A stretch of DNA of 64,000 nucleotides from Photobacterium jeanii (GTDB lineage Bacteria; Pseudomonadota; Gammaproteobacteria; Enterobacterales; Vibrionaceae), in NCBI RefSeq assembly GCF_001650345.1, contig NZ_LVHF01000033.1:186001-250000 (forward strand). The letters run 5' to 3'. The notes beneath the pieces were generated by a model. That model searched no databases. It was given only the letters and a program-made list of their open reading frames with translations, and was not told the origin of the DNA. Every line of letters starts with the position of its first letter. Position 1 is the stretch's first letter. Position numbers and translations under genes: made by a program. Of this stretch, positions 18,547 to 27,017 are shown piece after piece.

Positions 18547-19332
18547 CTAGCCTGCGTATTGCTTTGGGGTTTCGCCAGTATGCTGTTTAAAGAAACTAAT
18601 GAATGCGCTGTCGCTGGAAAACTCCAGCAAACTGGCGGTGGCAGCCACTGATTTGCCGATACTCAAATGTTCAATGGCTGATAATAAACGCCATTGTTGC
18701 CGCCACTCTTGATATGACATCCCGGTATCACGCTGGAAAATGCGGGTGATGGTTTTCTCGCTGGCTCCTATGGATTTCGCCATCTCTTTTAACGAACTGG
18801 GTAGCGCTTGCTTGGTTTTTATTGTTTGCCACCACGTCTGTAAGCGCGGGTCTTGTGGGCTAGGTAGGTGCAAATCTTGAACTGGGGCTTGTGTGAGCTC
18901 TTGCCAAAATAACGCTAACAAAGTGTGCTGATCGTGTGAGGTCACGCTCCATTGCCAAAAGGCCATTCGTTCAATCAAAGCCCGCAGCAGCTCATTAACA
19001 CTGACTATGTGAACATTTGCCAGCTGTGGATGGGTTTCCAGTAACGCTTGGTATAACTCAGGTGAAAAATAGATTGAGCGGTACGCGACCACGTTATACA
19101 TGTGAGCGCGATGGACAGTATTTGGTGGGATCCACGCAGCTCGTGTTGGTGGCAGCACGCATTCCTGTTGTTCAAACGCCAGCGTCATACATCCCTTTGG
19201 AGCAAACAAGAGTTGTGCTTTTTGGTGGTGATGAAAGCCAGAGTCATGGCGTCCGACATCGGCAGCGATGCCGACTACATCTGTGGCTAGGGTATCGGGG
19301 TTAAAAGGCTTCTCTCCTGTGATCAGCGCCAT
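18547..19332 (-). CDS. AraC family regulator with N-terminal cupin
   Basis: Transcription regulator of 261 residues. Residues about 20-90 form a cupin-like sensor domain (HHHQKAQLLFAPKG), and 160-258 hold two AraC helix-turn-helix motifs (LKEMAKSIGASEKTITRIFQ; SAFISFFKQHTGETPKQY). The architecture resembles E. coli NimR (YeaM), which controls a divergent MFS exporter; here too an MFS exporter gene is divergent. Ribosome site GAGG, 7 nt before ATG. Regulation of that exporter is inference from position. Confidence 0.88.
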   Translation of the reverse strand: MALITGEKPFNPDTLATDVVGIAADVGRHDSGFHHHQKAQLLFAPKGCMTLAFEQQECVLPPTRAAWIPPNTVHRAHMYNVVAYRSIYFSPELYQALLETHPQLANVHIVSVNELLRALIERMAFWQWSVTSHDQHTLLALFWQELTQAPVQDLHLPSPQDPRLQTWWQTIKTKQALPSSLKEMAKSIGASEKTITRIFQRDTGMSYQEWRQQWRLLSAIEHLSIGKSVAATASLLEFSSDSAFISFFKQHTGETPKQYAG

Positions 19333-19501
19333 GGTTTTCCTCGCTCCGTATTAACCAAGAGATGACTGGAATAGAAGATCAGCATACGCCATGAAATACA
19401 GCTTGTCTTTATTTTGATGTTTTTTGTCTTAATTGTTGTAACTGGACTTTTGGTGGCTCGATATAGTGTGCGCCATTCGTTGTTACCGAGAGATAAAAGA
19501 C

Positions 19502-20653
19502 ATGACTCGAAAACCCAATACTTGGTTGATGGCCATTTTGATGATGTTTCCCCAGATCATCGAAACCATTTACAGCCCAGTACTTCCTCATATTGCCGAT
19601 GCATTTGCTGTAACAGAAGCAACAGCGGCACAGACATTATCTGTCTATTTCACCGCTTTTGCGCTCGGCGTTTTTTGCTGGGGGATGTTAGCGGATTGGC
19701 TAGGTCGTCGACCTGCGTTATTACTTGGATTGATAACCTACGGTGTCGGTTCTGTCGTAGCCATTTATGCGCCAAGCTTTGATGTGTTATTGCTGGCTCG
19801 GGTGTTATCAGCATTCGGTGCTGCGGTTGGCTCAGTCGTTACTCAGACTATGCTTCGCGATAGTTATGAAGGCACTGATTTAGCTAAGCTGTTTTCTATC
19901 ATGGGCGCGGCGATTGCACTTAGCCCTGTGATTGGACTAGCAACAGGTGGCAGCTTGGCAAGTCTAGGCGGACACCAATGGGTGTTTAGCTTGTTATTTG
20001 TGATGGCATTGGTGCTGTTTATCGTGAGCGCGAAATGGCTGCCTGAAACGCAACCTAAAGATAAACATTTATCATCAAGCCAACGCCCATCAGTGTGGTC
20101 TGTGGCGGTAACCATGTGTGGCGATCGTCAACTATGGCTCAATGCCGCGCTTGTCGCTTTGTTCAATATTATGCTGTTTAGTTACTACTCGTTAGCACCG
20201 TTTGTATTCACTCGCATGGGCTATGGTTCGGTCGAGTTTGGCTATAGCGGCGTGGTGTTAGCGTTAGGCTGTTTTATCGGCAGTTTGCTAAACAAGCAGT
20301 TCCACAGCCGTCAGTTTAAGGCGACTACGCTGATTTTGTTCGCAGCAGTGGGAGCTTTGATTGGTAGCGTCGGTGTGTGGTTGTTGCAAACCAGTTTATG
20401 GTTCCTATTGCCAATGATGCTGGTGGTGATCAGCTTTGGTATCGCGATCCCGAATGTATTAAGCCAAGCGCTACAGAACTATAAGCAGGTGGCAGGCACC
20501 GCTGGCGCTTTATTTGGCTTAGGTTATTACTTGCTGATTGGTGCGGGCTTGGCGATTGCGGCATGGTGGCAGCAATTGGGACTGGTACTGATAAGTTGTG
20601 CCTTATTAGCACTGATTTGCACCTTAGGTTTGTTCCGTCGCACTGCATCTTAG
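19502..20653 (+). CDS. MFS efflux transporter, Bcr/CflA-type
   Basis: Twelve-helix major facilitator drug:proton antiporter, 383 residues from ATG 19502 (MTRKPNTWLMAILMMFPQ). The motif A loop is GMLADWLGRRPALLLG (about 68-83), and the motif C-type region GAAIALSPVIGLATGG is visible near 130-150; both are typical of 12-TM exporters of the Bcr/CflA branch. It is divergent from the AraC regulator with 169 bp between starts. The substrate cannot be told from sequence. Confidence 0.85.
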   Translation: MTRKPNTWLMAILMMFPQIIETIYSPVLPHIADAFAVTEATAAQTLSVYFTAFALGVFCWGMLADWLGRRPALLLGLITYGVGSVVAIYAPSFDVLLLARVLSAFGAAVGSVVTQTMLRDSYEGTDLAKLFSIMGAAIALSPVIGLATGGSLASLGGHQWVFSLLFVMALVLFIVSAKWLPETQPKDKHLSSSQRPSVWSVAVTMCGDRQLWLNAALVALFNIMLFSYYSLAPFVFTRMGYGSVEFGYSGVVLALGCFIGSLLNKQFHSRQFKATTLILFAAVGALIGSVGVWLLQTSLWFLLPMMLVVISFGIAIPNVLSQALQNYKQVAGTAGALFGLGYYLLIGAGLAIAAWWQQLGLVLISCALLALICTLGLFRRTAS

Positions 20654-20815
20654 TTTTTAGGGAGCCCTTATTTCAATAAAGTGTCAGCTTGGCTGCTTGG
20701 TGTCAGAAAGCCGCTACACTGAGTTAGGGGCACCCTAATAACCGCAAAACAGGCTGGTGGATTATATGATTGCATCAGCCTTGGATTTGCTTGTTTGCAA
20801 ACTCAGGAGGCTAAG

Positions 20816-21193
20816 ATGGCGCTTTCACACGGTTTAGCGATGGACATCGATCAAAAAGATGATCACTTCTTTATTGAAATCAAAGCGATTGGTACTTTGA
20901 CGCACGGTGATTTTGAAAAGATCACCCCAATACTGGATGACGCTTTGGCGAGTGTCGAAAAGCCACAAATTGATGCTTATATCGATGGTTCCGACTTTGA
21001 AGGTTGGGAGCTACAAGCAGCGTGGGACGATCTTCGCTTGGGTTTAAAGCACGGTAAGAAATTCCATCGTGTGGCGATTTATGGCAATCAGCGTTGGCAA
21101 GAAATCATGGCGAAAGTCGGTGGCTGGTTTGTGGCGGGAGAAGTGCGCTATTTCGACGAGCCGCTTGATGCTTTGGCTTGGCTTCGCAGTTAA
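20816..21193 (+). CDS. SpoIIAA-like (STAS) family protein
   Basis: Soluble 125-residue protein of the SpoIIAA-like family (PF11964 type). Typical features are an acidic N-terminal strand, GTLTHGDFEKITPILDDAL, AYIDGSDFEGWELQAAWDDL and KFHRVAIYGNQRWQ, ending in FDEPLDALAWLR. Function in proteobacteria is unknown; the fold is shared with anti-sigma antagonists and lipid-binding proteins. I use ATG 20816 because CAGGAGG lies 6 nt upstream; an earlier in-frame ATG at 20795 lacks one. Monocistronic by position. Confidence 0.85.
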   Translation: MALSHGLAMDIDQKDDHFFIEIKAIGTLTHGDFEKITPILDDALASVEKPQIDAYIDGSDFEGWELQAAWDDLRLGLKHGKKFHRVAIYGNQRWQEIMAKVGGWFVAGEVRYFDEPLDALAWLRS

Positions 21194-21369
21194 TTGTAGC
21201 GCTTTTGCTTATAAGCGCAGAGTCATCAAATAGGTGAATTAAGCGTCATCCAGAGAGTGATAATTGTCACAATAGCTTGATGAATGGTTAGGTGGTTTAC
21301 TCACCGTATTTGCCGAGTATAATGCCCCCTCTTAGCAAAACGACAACCATTATCAATAAGGACTTCAGT

Positions 21370-22248
21370 TTGAAGCTATTCGTTAGAGATCTCACCGTTA
21401 TCGATGCCTCTTACCTGTGTGCAACACGAGGTATGGTAGGGGAAAGCTGGATTCTGGATGTAGTGATGTCTGGTGAGCTAAATGAAATGAGCATGGTGCT
21501 TGATTTTGGACGCGTGAAAAAGCAAATTAAGCATTTGGTCGATGAATATGTCGATCACCGTCTGTTGGTGCCGATGCGTGATCCTGCGATGAAGCTGGCT
21601 GCAACCAAAGAAGGTTACTCAACCCTAGATCTGCTGCGTGGCGAGAAAGGTATTCACCTCCATTGCCCTGACGAAGCGTTCTGTTTGGTCGATGCTGATG
21701 AAATCACCATTGAAACCGTGACTGAGCATGTTTACCAAGTATTGAAAGGTGAATTGCCAGAGAACGTTGAAGGGTTAGAAATTACCTTACGTCACGAGAA
21801 CATTGATGGTGCGTTTTACCATTACTCTCACGGCTTGAAAAAGCACGATGGTAACTGTCAGCGTATTGCTCACGGTCATCGTTCACCAATCGAATTACTG
21901 GTGAATGGTCAGCGTGACAGCGAACGTGAACAAGCATGGGCGCAGCGTTGGCAAGACATTTACCTTGGCTCGCAAGAAGATCAAGTTACGATTGATGAAC
22001 TTGCTCTAAGCGCACATGCACAAGCGATTAGCGATGAAAGCCACTATGGTTTCCGTTACACCGCGCCGCAAGGTGAGTTTGAATTGGCGATTGCCCGTAG
22101 CGAAACAGAAATTTTGCCAACGGACACCACTGTAGAACTATTAGCGGGTTACATTGCCGATGAAGTAAAAGCAACGCTATCAGCAGACGATGCGTTAGAC
22201 GTTGTTGCTTACGAAGGTGTTGGCAAAGGCGCAATGGCATCGCTATAA
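21370..22248 (+). CDS. 6-pyruvoyl-tetrahydropterin synthase-like protein (tandem QueD-like)
   Basis: Cytosolic protein of 292 residues annotated in vibrios as 6-carboxytetrahydropterin synthase. It is about twice the length of QueD, with a first PTPS-like unit (about 1-130: VMSGELNEMSMVLDFGRVK, DHRLL) and a second related part (about 150-290: RHENIDGAFYHYSHGLKKHDGNCQRIAHGHR), where the His-rich segment could supply zinc ligands. I take TTG 21370 as start: AAGGA lies 7 nt upstream and the protein then begins LKLFVRDLTVIDASYL. The frame goes on to 21292, but those residues look non-coding. Whether it makes queuosine precursors or has another pterin role is open. Confidence 0.8.
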   Translation: MKLFVRDLTVIDASYLCATRGMVGESWILDVVMSGELNEMSMVLDFGRVKKQIKHLVDEYVDHRLLVPMRDPAMKLAATKEGYSTLDLLRGEKGIHLHCPDEAFCLVDADEITIETVTEHVYQVLKGELPENVEGLEITLRHENIDGAFYHYSHGLKKHDGNCQRIAHGHRSPIELLVNGQRDSEREQAWAQRWQDIYLGSQEDQVTIDELALSAHAQAISDESHYGFRYTAPQGEFELAIARSETEILPTDTTVELLAGYIADEVKATLSADDALDVVAYEGVGKGAMASL

Positions 22249-22286
22249 GTAGCCTTATGGCTTAGCCGCCAATTAGTTTTCTGAAG

Positions 22287-22345
22287 TCCCCATCATGCTG
22301 TGACAGCTACCTCGCTGTTCATCAACAGAGTGATGGGGATTTTTT
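22287..22345 (+). terminator. Terminator of the pterin synthase-like gene
   Basis: TCCCCATCA (22287-22295) pairs with TGATGGGGA (22331-22339) and is followed by six T residues. The 35-nt loop contains a smaller pairing (ACAGC/GCTGT). Confidence 0.75.
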
Positions 22346-22376
22346 ATGCCTGCTATTTGGTGCTTTTCTTGCCCGT

Positions 22377-23321
22377 TCATGCCCTGAGGTACTGATTAAA
22401 AAAGGTTAAGGTTCGCTGCCAAGCTTGTTCTGCTTCTGGTTCGGCATAACGGGCGGTGGAGTCGTTATGAAAGCCATGATTTACATCTGGGTAGATGTAA
22501 GCGTTATAGTTCGCGTTGATGGCTTTCAAATCGGTTTCGTAATCGGGCCATGTGTCATTAACGCGCTTATCTAAACTCGCAAAGTGAAGTTGAAGTGGCG
22601 CTTTGATCTGTGGGCGTATTTCTTTGGCTGCGGGTGTACCATAAAAAGGGACGACAGCATTGAGCGTATCGCCTATGGTGGCGGCTAACATATTGACGAC
22701 ATAGCCACCAAAGCAAAAGCCGACCGCACCGAGTTTTCCGTTACTCTGTGGGTGCGCTTTTAAGAAGTTTGCCGCAGCAATAAAGTCTTGTTCTATTTTG
22801 GCGCGGTCCATGCTTTTTTGCATTTCCCTTCCTTGATCATCATTGCCCGGATAACCTCCTAATGGAAACAGTGCATCCGGCGCCATGGCAATGAATCCCG
22901 CTTTGGCGAGCCGTCTGGCAACGTCTTTAATATAGGGATTGAGCCCTCGATTTTCATGGATCACCAATACCACAGGCGCACTTTTGGGTATCGGATGCGG
23001 CATCACTAGGTATCCTCGACCTTCCCCGTGTCCTTGTGGTGATTGAAAGGTTTGATAGCTAGCACGGATATCAGGATCGTTAAACGACACTTGTTCTGCT
23101 TGAGCGTAATTGGGCATCAGGGCTTGAGTGAGTACCGCCATACTCAGCCCAACCACCGCCAAACTTGATAGCCGTGCGAGAAACTCACGACGATCAATAA
23201 CGCCATGAGCATATTCGTCGTACCAATCAAAGGCTTCTTGCGGAATGGGGTGAGGTTGTGGATCCGATACTTCGGGTTGCGAATAGCGTGATTGCGGTGA
23301 AGCCTTATGTTGCGAGCTCAT
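22377..23321 (-). CDS. Exported dienelactone hydrolase family protein (YghX-like)
   Basis: Alpha/beta hydrolase of 314 residues. The N-terminal region has a Tat-like RREFLARLSSLAVVGLSMAV segment (about 46-66) after a hydrophilic leader, so export in folded form is likely. The hydrolase domain (about 95-312) shows IHENRGLNPYIKD, the nucleophile Cys in GFCFGG (about 204) and His in NHGFHND, as in dienelactone hydrolases and E. coli YghX. I start at ATG 23321, 8 nt after AGGGG; the longer frame begins in the promoter. The natural substrate is unknown. It is convergent with the pterin synthase gene. Confidence 0.85.
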   Translation of the reverse strand: MSSQHKASPQSRYSQPEVSDPQPHPIPQEAFDWYDEYAHGVIDRREFLARLSSLAVVGLSMAVLTQALMPNYAQAEQVSFNDPDIRASYQTFQSPQGHGEGRGYLVMPHPIPKSAPVVLVIHENRGLNPYIKDVARRLAKAGFIAMAPDALFPLGGYPGNDDQGREMQKSMDRAKIEQDFIAAANFLKAHPQSNGKLGAVGFCFGGYVVNMLAATIGDTLNAVVPFYGTPAAKEIRPQIKAPLQLHFASLDKRVNDTWPDYETDLKAINANYNAYIYPDVNHGFHNDSTARYAEPEAEQAWQRTLTFFNQYLRA

Positions 23322-23420
23322 GGTCAGTCCCCTGCGTTTTTTATAAAGCATAGACACAATTTAGGGGATGAGTCGTTGCAGGAGCTGACCATAATTCGTT
23401 AGTAAGCGGTTGCTAATTGG

Positions 23421-25019
23421 TTAGCTTACTCGCTTGTGTTCAAGATGTAGCATGGCTTCCAAGACACTCCCTGCTATTGCGCGTGCTTTATCTGATACTG
23501 TCGTGTAATCCGCTTCTGAACCTCTAGGGTCAATATCACCAATTTTAAAGCCTTCACGAACGGTCAGACCGTCGTTCAATAATCCGCGTACCATTCCTCC
23601 CAGTGGCGCAATGACCGGGCTGTCACCGATATGGGCAATGACATCACCTTCTTCAACCAGATCGCCGAGTTTAACGTGGTTATGCATCACACCAGAACAT
23701 GGCGAGCGAAGCACACGTTGGTGTGTGTAGCCCGCAATATTGCCGGGAACGCCAGTATTTGGTTGGGTTGAACCGTGGTAAATCACGCGACCTAAATCAT
23801 GGCCTCGGTTGGTTTCAATTACGGCATCACAATCTTTACCCGCGGTAAAACCTGGGCCCAAGGCGATGGTGATAGGCGCCATGTCTTTGCGAGTGCCGAG
23901 ATTGTGCTTGGCAAGAATCGCGTCGACCAAGAAGGTTGGCTTGAGAGTATCAGCCGAGGTGCAATCTTCATCGATCACAACCGGAATTTGGTTGCGGTCA
24001 ATGATATCGAACACTTCGCTTTTGTTGTTGGCTTTGCACGCTGTGATCCCTTCCACTTCGACGGGGCTGCCATATAAGCACTGCGCGAACGATACGCCGC
24101 AGCGAATCATGGTGGGTTTGGCGATATCTGTCATCACGACTTTGTAGCCGGCATTGAATAGGCGAACAGCAACACCTGTTGATATGTCACCCGCGCCGCG
24201 TAGTAAAACCAATTTATTGCGGTTAAGGCGGGCATCATCTTTCATTTGGCCGCCTACTGACTCATGTTTCACCTTGAGGATTTCAGCCATTATGCTGATG
24301 GCGATCTCCTCCGGTGTTTCTGCGCCGATATTGAAACCGATAGGGGAGTGGATATTTTTGATCCTATCTTCATTGACGCCGCTTTGGCGTAGGTGAGTAA
24401 AGAGCGCCTGTACTTTTCGACGACTTGCCATAAGGCCGGTATAGCGAGTTTCACAATCGACGACTTTGGATATGGCATCTTGATCTTGGTGATTCGTCGC
24501 GATGACGACATAGCTGTCTTTGTTGATATCGAGCTGTTCGATGGCTTGTACCATAGTCTCGCCGAGTAGACGTTTGGTACCGATTGGAAAATGTTCTTCA
24601 GCAAGACTATCAGCATAAGCATCGGCGACCGAAATATCGAAACCCAGTACGTGGGCGGCTTGGGCAACGGCACGGTTGACGTGTCCTGCGCCAATAAGAA
24701 TCAAACTAGGACGTAAGCCGTAAACGTCGATAAATACTGTCATCGCGCCACCGCAATCCATCCCCATAGCATCAGGGCCACTGCGGGTCATACGTCCTTT
24801 CACAACGCGCGGCTTTCTCTCTTGTAGCGCTTCCAAGGCTTGCTCGATCACATATCGCTCAATCATTCCCCCGCCGACTGTGCCTGCGATGGTGCCATCA
24901 GCCCTGATGATCATCTGGCCTGAATGGCGCGGTGCAGAGCCGCGGGTTTCTATGATATTGGCAAGTGCGAATGGCACGTTCTCTTGTTCTAGTTGGGCTG
25001 CCTTGGCAAAGATATTCAT
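23421..25019 (-). CDS. yqeB: Selenium-dependent Mo hydroxylase maturation protein YqeB (XdhC + YqeB domains)
   Basis: Accessory protein of 532 residues for maturation of molybdenum hydroxylases, counterpart of E. coli YqeB (541). The N-terminal half (1-270) is XdhC/CoxI-like: GSAPRHSGQMIIRADG, GTVGGGMIE and a Rossmann segment LILIGAGHVNRAVAQAA. The C-terminal half (about 275-530) is the YqeB/EF2563 part with another nucleotide-binding start, VLLRGAGDISTGVAVRLFNAG. XdhC proteins help insert the sulfurated cofactor; the YqeB half is linked by genomics to labile-selenium hydroxylases. It is 44 bp downstream of yqeC and probably cotranscribed. selD is not in the window, so selenium use is unproven here. 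Confidence 0.93.
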   Translation of the reverse strand: MNIFAKAAQLEQENVPFALANIIETRGSAPRHSGQMIIRADGTIAGTVGGGMIERYVIEQALEALQERKPRVVKGRMTRSGPDAMGMDCGGAMTVFIDVYGLRPSLILIGAGHVNRAVAQAAHVLGFDISVADAYADSLAEEHFPIGTKRLLGETMVQAIEQLDINKDSYVVIATNHQDQDAISKVVDCETRYTGLMASRRKVQALFTHLRQSGVNEDRIKNIHSPIGFNIGAETPEEIAISIMAEILKVKHESVGGQMKDDARLNRNKLVLLRGAGDISTGVAVRLFNAGYKVVMTDIAKPTMIRCGVSFAQCLYGSPVEVEGITACKANNKSEVFDIIDRNQIPVVIDEDCTSADTLKPTFLVDAILAKHNLGTRKDMAPITIALGPGFTAGKDCDAVIETNRGHDLGRVIYHGSTQPNTGVPGNIAGYTHQRVLRSPCSGVMHNHVKLGDLVEEGDVIAHIGDSPVIAPLGGMVRGLLNDGLTVREGFKIGDIDPRGSEADYTTVSDKARAIAGSVLEAMLHLEHKRVS

Positions 25020-25063
25020 GTTCTATGACCTCTGTACTGACGAAGTCAGGTAGCTGCTATGAT

Positions 25064-25954
25064 TCAGTGGCATGACTCAGTAGCATTAGCTACTTGTTCC
25101 TTCAAAATAACGTTTTTGATTGGTGTTTCCGCCTGCATTTCCGTTAGCCAAACTGCGTTGAGTTGCGGGCTGTTTGCCAGCACTTCTTCGGCTATCTTGC
25201 TTACGGTTTGGGCATCGTTGGCGAGATCCATTTTGTTTATCAACCAAATCTTTTTTGCTGTTTTTGGGGTTGATTTAAAGAGTCCTTGTGGATGAGATAC
25301 CAACCGCTGCAATACTTGAGTGTCTATCACCTCACCCGGTTGGCATTTTGTAATGGCTGAGAAAGCTGGCCAACGGTGGATGTGACAGGGCATTGCTTTG
25401 CGGTTGATGGCTTCTGCGCCAGTGACACCAATCACCATGTTTGAATAACTAGGAATGCAAGGTTCATTCCTATCAGGCGCTTTTATTGGTAGTGAGTGCG
25501 CACCATCGCCTTCAATAATAAAAACAGTGAAGGGACAGTGGTTTTCGATAAATTTTATCTCTTTTTCAGATAAGCCTAATACTTTAGGTTGGGGCGTTTT
25601 TAAATGATCCGTTATCAAAGATTTGTAGACGAAAGTGATTGTAGGCTCACAAATACCAAAAGCGTGTTGTGCTGAAAAATGATAAACGCTATTTATTTCG
25701 TCGATAGGAATAATAGAGTCAGCTTGTTCTTGAGTAGGCAAATACATTTTTGTCGTTGTTGTTACACATACCGAACAGCCCCATTGCTTGAACTTTTTCG
25801 CTAGCCAAAATGCAGCGGATGTTTTTCCTCCCCCACCGACCAAAGTAATATATAAAGGGCTATCTTTAGATGTTAAAGTGTATTGATATAACTCAGGCAA
25901 GATATATTCACTTGGATTGTTTTCAATTAATCGTGTCTTCATCTGATAAACCAT
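25064..25954 (-). CDS. yqeC: Selenium-dependent hydroxylase accessory protein YqeC
   Basis: Predicted nucleotide-binding maturation factor of 296 residues, somewhat longer than E. coli YqeC (256). A P-loop LVGGGGKTSAAFWLA stands near residues 37-51; CVTTTTKMYLP, EGDGAHSLPIKAP and GVTGAEAI are family blocks. It works with yqeB and mocA in preparing the molybdenum cofactor for the hydroxylases encoded downstream. The start is uncertain (ATG 25954 or in-frame ATG 25942) because neither has a clear ribosome site. It is divergent from mocA with only 12 bp between starts, so the promoters must overlap the coding regions. Confidence 0.9.
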   Translation of the reverse strand: MVYQMKTRLIENNPSEYILPELYQYTLTSKDSPLYITLVGGGGKTSAAFWLAKKFKQWGCSVCVTTTTKMYLPTQEQADSIIPIDEINSVYHFSAQHAFGICEPTITFVYKSLITDHLKTPQPKVLGLSEKEIKFIENHCPFTVFIIEGDGAHSLPIKAPDRNEPCIPSYSNMVIGVTGAEAINRKAMPCHIHRWPAFSAITKCQPGEVIDTQVLQRLVSHPQGLFKSTPKTAKKIWLINKMDLANDAQTVSKIAEEVLANSPQLNAVWLTEMQAETPIKNVILKEQVANATESCH

Positions 25955-25966
25955 AAATGTTATTTA

Positions 25967-26593
25967 ATGGGTTTCTTTATTATGGATAAATCGTTAAGTC
26001 CCAAGCGTATAGACTGCGTGATACCTGCGGCAGGTTTATCATCAAGGATGGGAAGTTGGAAGCTCATGCTACCTTACCAACAGCATACAATCCTTGATGC
26101 AAGTATCGAAAACACGCTCTCATTTTGTAGTCGAGTTATCTTGGTTGTGGGCTATAGAAGGTTAGAACTTATTGAAAAGTATAAGGATAATGAAAGAATT
26201 TTATTGGTGCACAATGAGAGTTACAAACAGGGGATGTTTAGTTCTATTCAGCAGGGCGTTAAGCATGTAGAGAGTGATAGCTTTTTCATTACCCATGGCG
26301 ATATGCCTTGTATTCCCTCGTCTATATTTCAACAATTATGGTCAGCACGAGGCAGTTGTACTGTGTTTCCTGGTAGTCCCACACGACCGGGCCATCCAGT
26401 GCTGATCCCTCAGAGGTTGAAACATACAGTGATGCATGCCGATGTGAAATCATCGATGAAAGCCATTCTCTTTAGTGAGCAAGCTAAATATTTAGAGATG
26501 GATGTAGAAGAAATATATTTAGATGTCGATACGCCAAAAGCTTATAAATATTTGTGTCAAAGGTCACATCAGAACTATCAAATTGATAGTTGA
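25967..26593 (+). CDS. mocA: Molybdenum cofactor cytidylyltransferase
   Basis: Transfers CMP from CTP to molybdopterin to give the MCD cofactor used by xanthine dehydrogenase-type enzymes. 208 residues; nucleotidyltransferase motifs are VIPAAGLSSRMGSWKLMLPY (about 19-38), THGDMPCIP (about 104-112) and RPGHPVLIP. The true start may be ATG 25982 (MDKSLSPKR). Its last codons overlap a perfect palindrome, CTATCAAATTGATAG at 26575-26589, that recurs in the promoters of this island. The next gene, ygfK, is 424 bp on and has its own promoter. Confidence 0.9.
   Translation: MGFFIMDKSLSPKRIDCVIPAAGLSSRMGSWKLMLPYQQHTILDASIENTLSFCSRVILVVGYRRLELIEKYKDNERILLVHNESYKQGMFSSIQQGVKHVESDSFFITHGDMPCIPSSIFQQLWSARGSCTVFPGSPTRPGHPVLIPQRLKHTVMHADVKSSMKAILFSEQAKYLEMDVEEIYLDVDTPKAYKYLCQRSHQNYQIDS
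26575..26589. promoter_or_regulatory. Palindrome copy A of the island operator (within mocA 3' end)
   Basis: CTATCAAATTGATAG, a perfect 6-3-6 inverted repeat, 333 bp before the sigma-54 promoter of ygfK. It fits [A/C]TATCA-N3-TGATA[G/T] found in front of ygfM and ygeW. The bases also encode the last mocA residues, so chance is possible for this copy alone. Confidence 0.5.
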
Positions 26594-26705
26594 TTTTGGC
26601 GTTATTATTAATGTGATAGAAATAGCATGTTGATATCACATTTTATCATAGTTTCTATTTAATCCTGTTTTTTCATTTTATCGCTAATATCTATCAGTAT
26701 GATTT

Positions 26706-26720
26706 ATATCAAACTGATAG
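26706..26720. promoter_or_regulatory. Palindrome copy B, probable activator site for ygfK
   Basis: ATATCAAACTGATAG. Its centre is 197 bp before the GG of the sigma-54 promoter. A partial copy (CTATCAGTATGATTT, 26691-26705) abuts it upstream. The likely ligand is the sigma-54 activator YgeV encoded in this island; that link is inference. Confidence 0.6.
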
Positions 26721-26851
26721 CTTTTTATTAATATGATAGCTTTTTCCTTTAATTAATAATCATCCTCATTTGTAGATTGTATTTATTGCAGGTTTCTTGG
26801 TGTAAATAAATTCAGTTCTTTTTCTCTAGTGATAAATCACGTTGAATTTTC

Positions 26852-26866
26852 GACTTCGCTCACGAA
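26852..26866. promoter_or_regulatory. Shared 15-bp element upstream of ygfK
   Basis: GACTTCGCTCACGAA, identical except for one base to 37267-37281 in front of ygfM. It starts 56 bp before the sigma-54 promoter, against 45 bp at ygfM. In this copy it sits inside an imperfect dyad TTTCG...CGAAA. Confidence 0.5.
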
Positions 26867-26907
26867 ATTAATTAATAAATTACTAGGTTTTAATCCGGTT
26901 AAAAAGT

Positions 26908-26924
26908 TTGGCTTAGTAGTTGCT
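26908..26924 (+). promoter_or_regulatory. Sigma-54 promoter of the ygfK operon
   Basis: TTGGCTTAGTAGTTGCT has the -24 GG and -12 GC exactly 10 nt apart, as required, with TTGGC and TTGCT cores. It gives a leader of about 80 nt before ygfK. A sigma-54 activator (YgeV) is encoded in the same island. Confidence 0.7.
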
Positions 26925-27017
26925 CTTTAGTTAATAACGTATTTATGCGGTTTTGCCCTACACATTGTGTAAATAAACGTGCCTGGAAGAACAAGAATAA
27001 CATCAAGGAGATCTATC

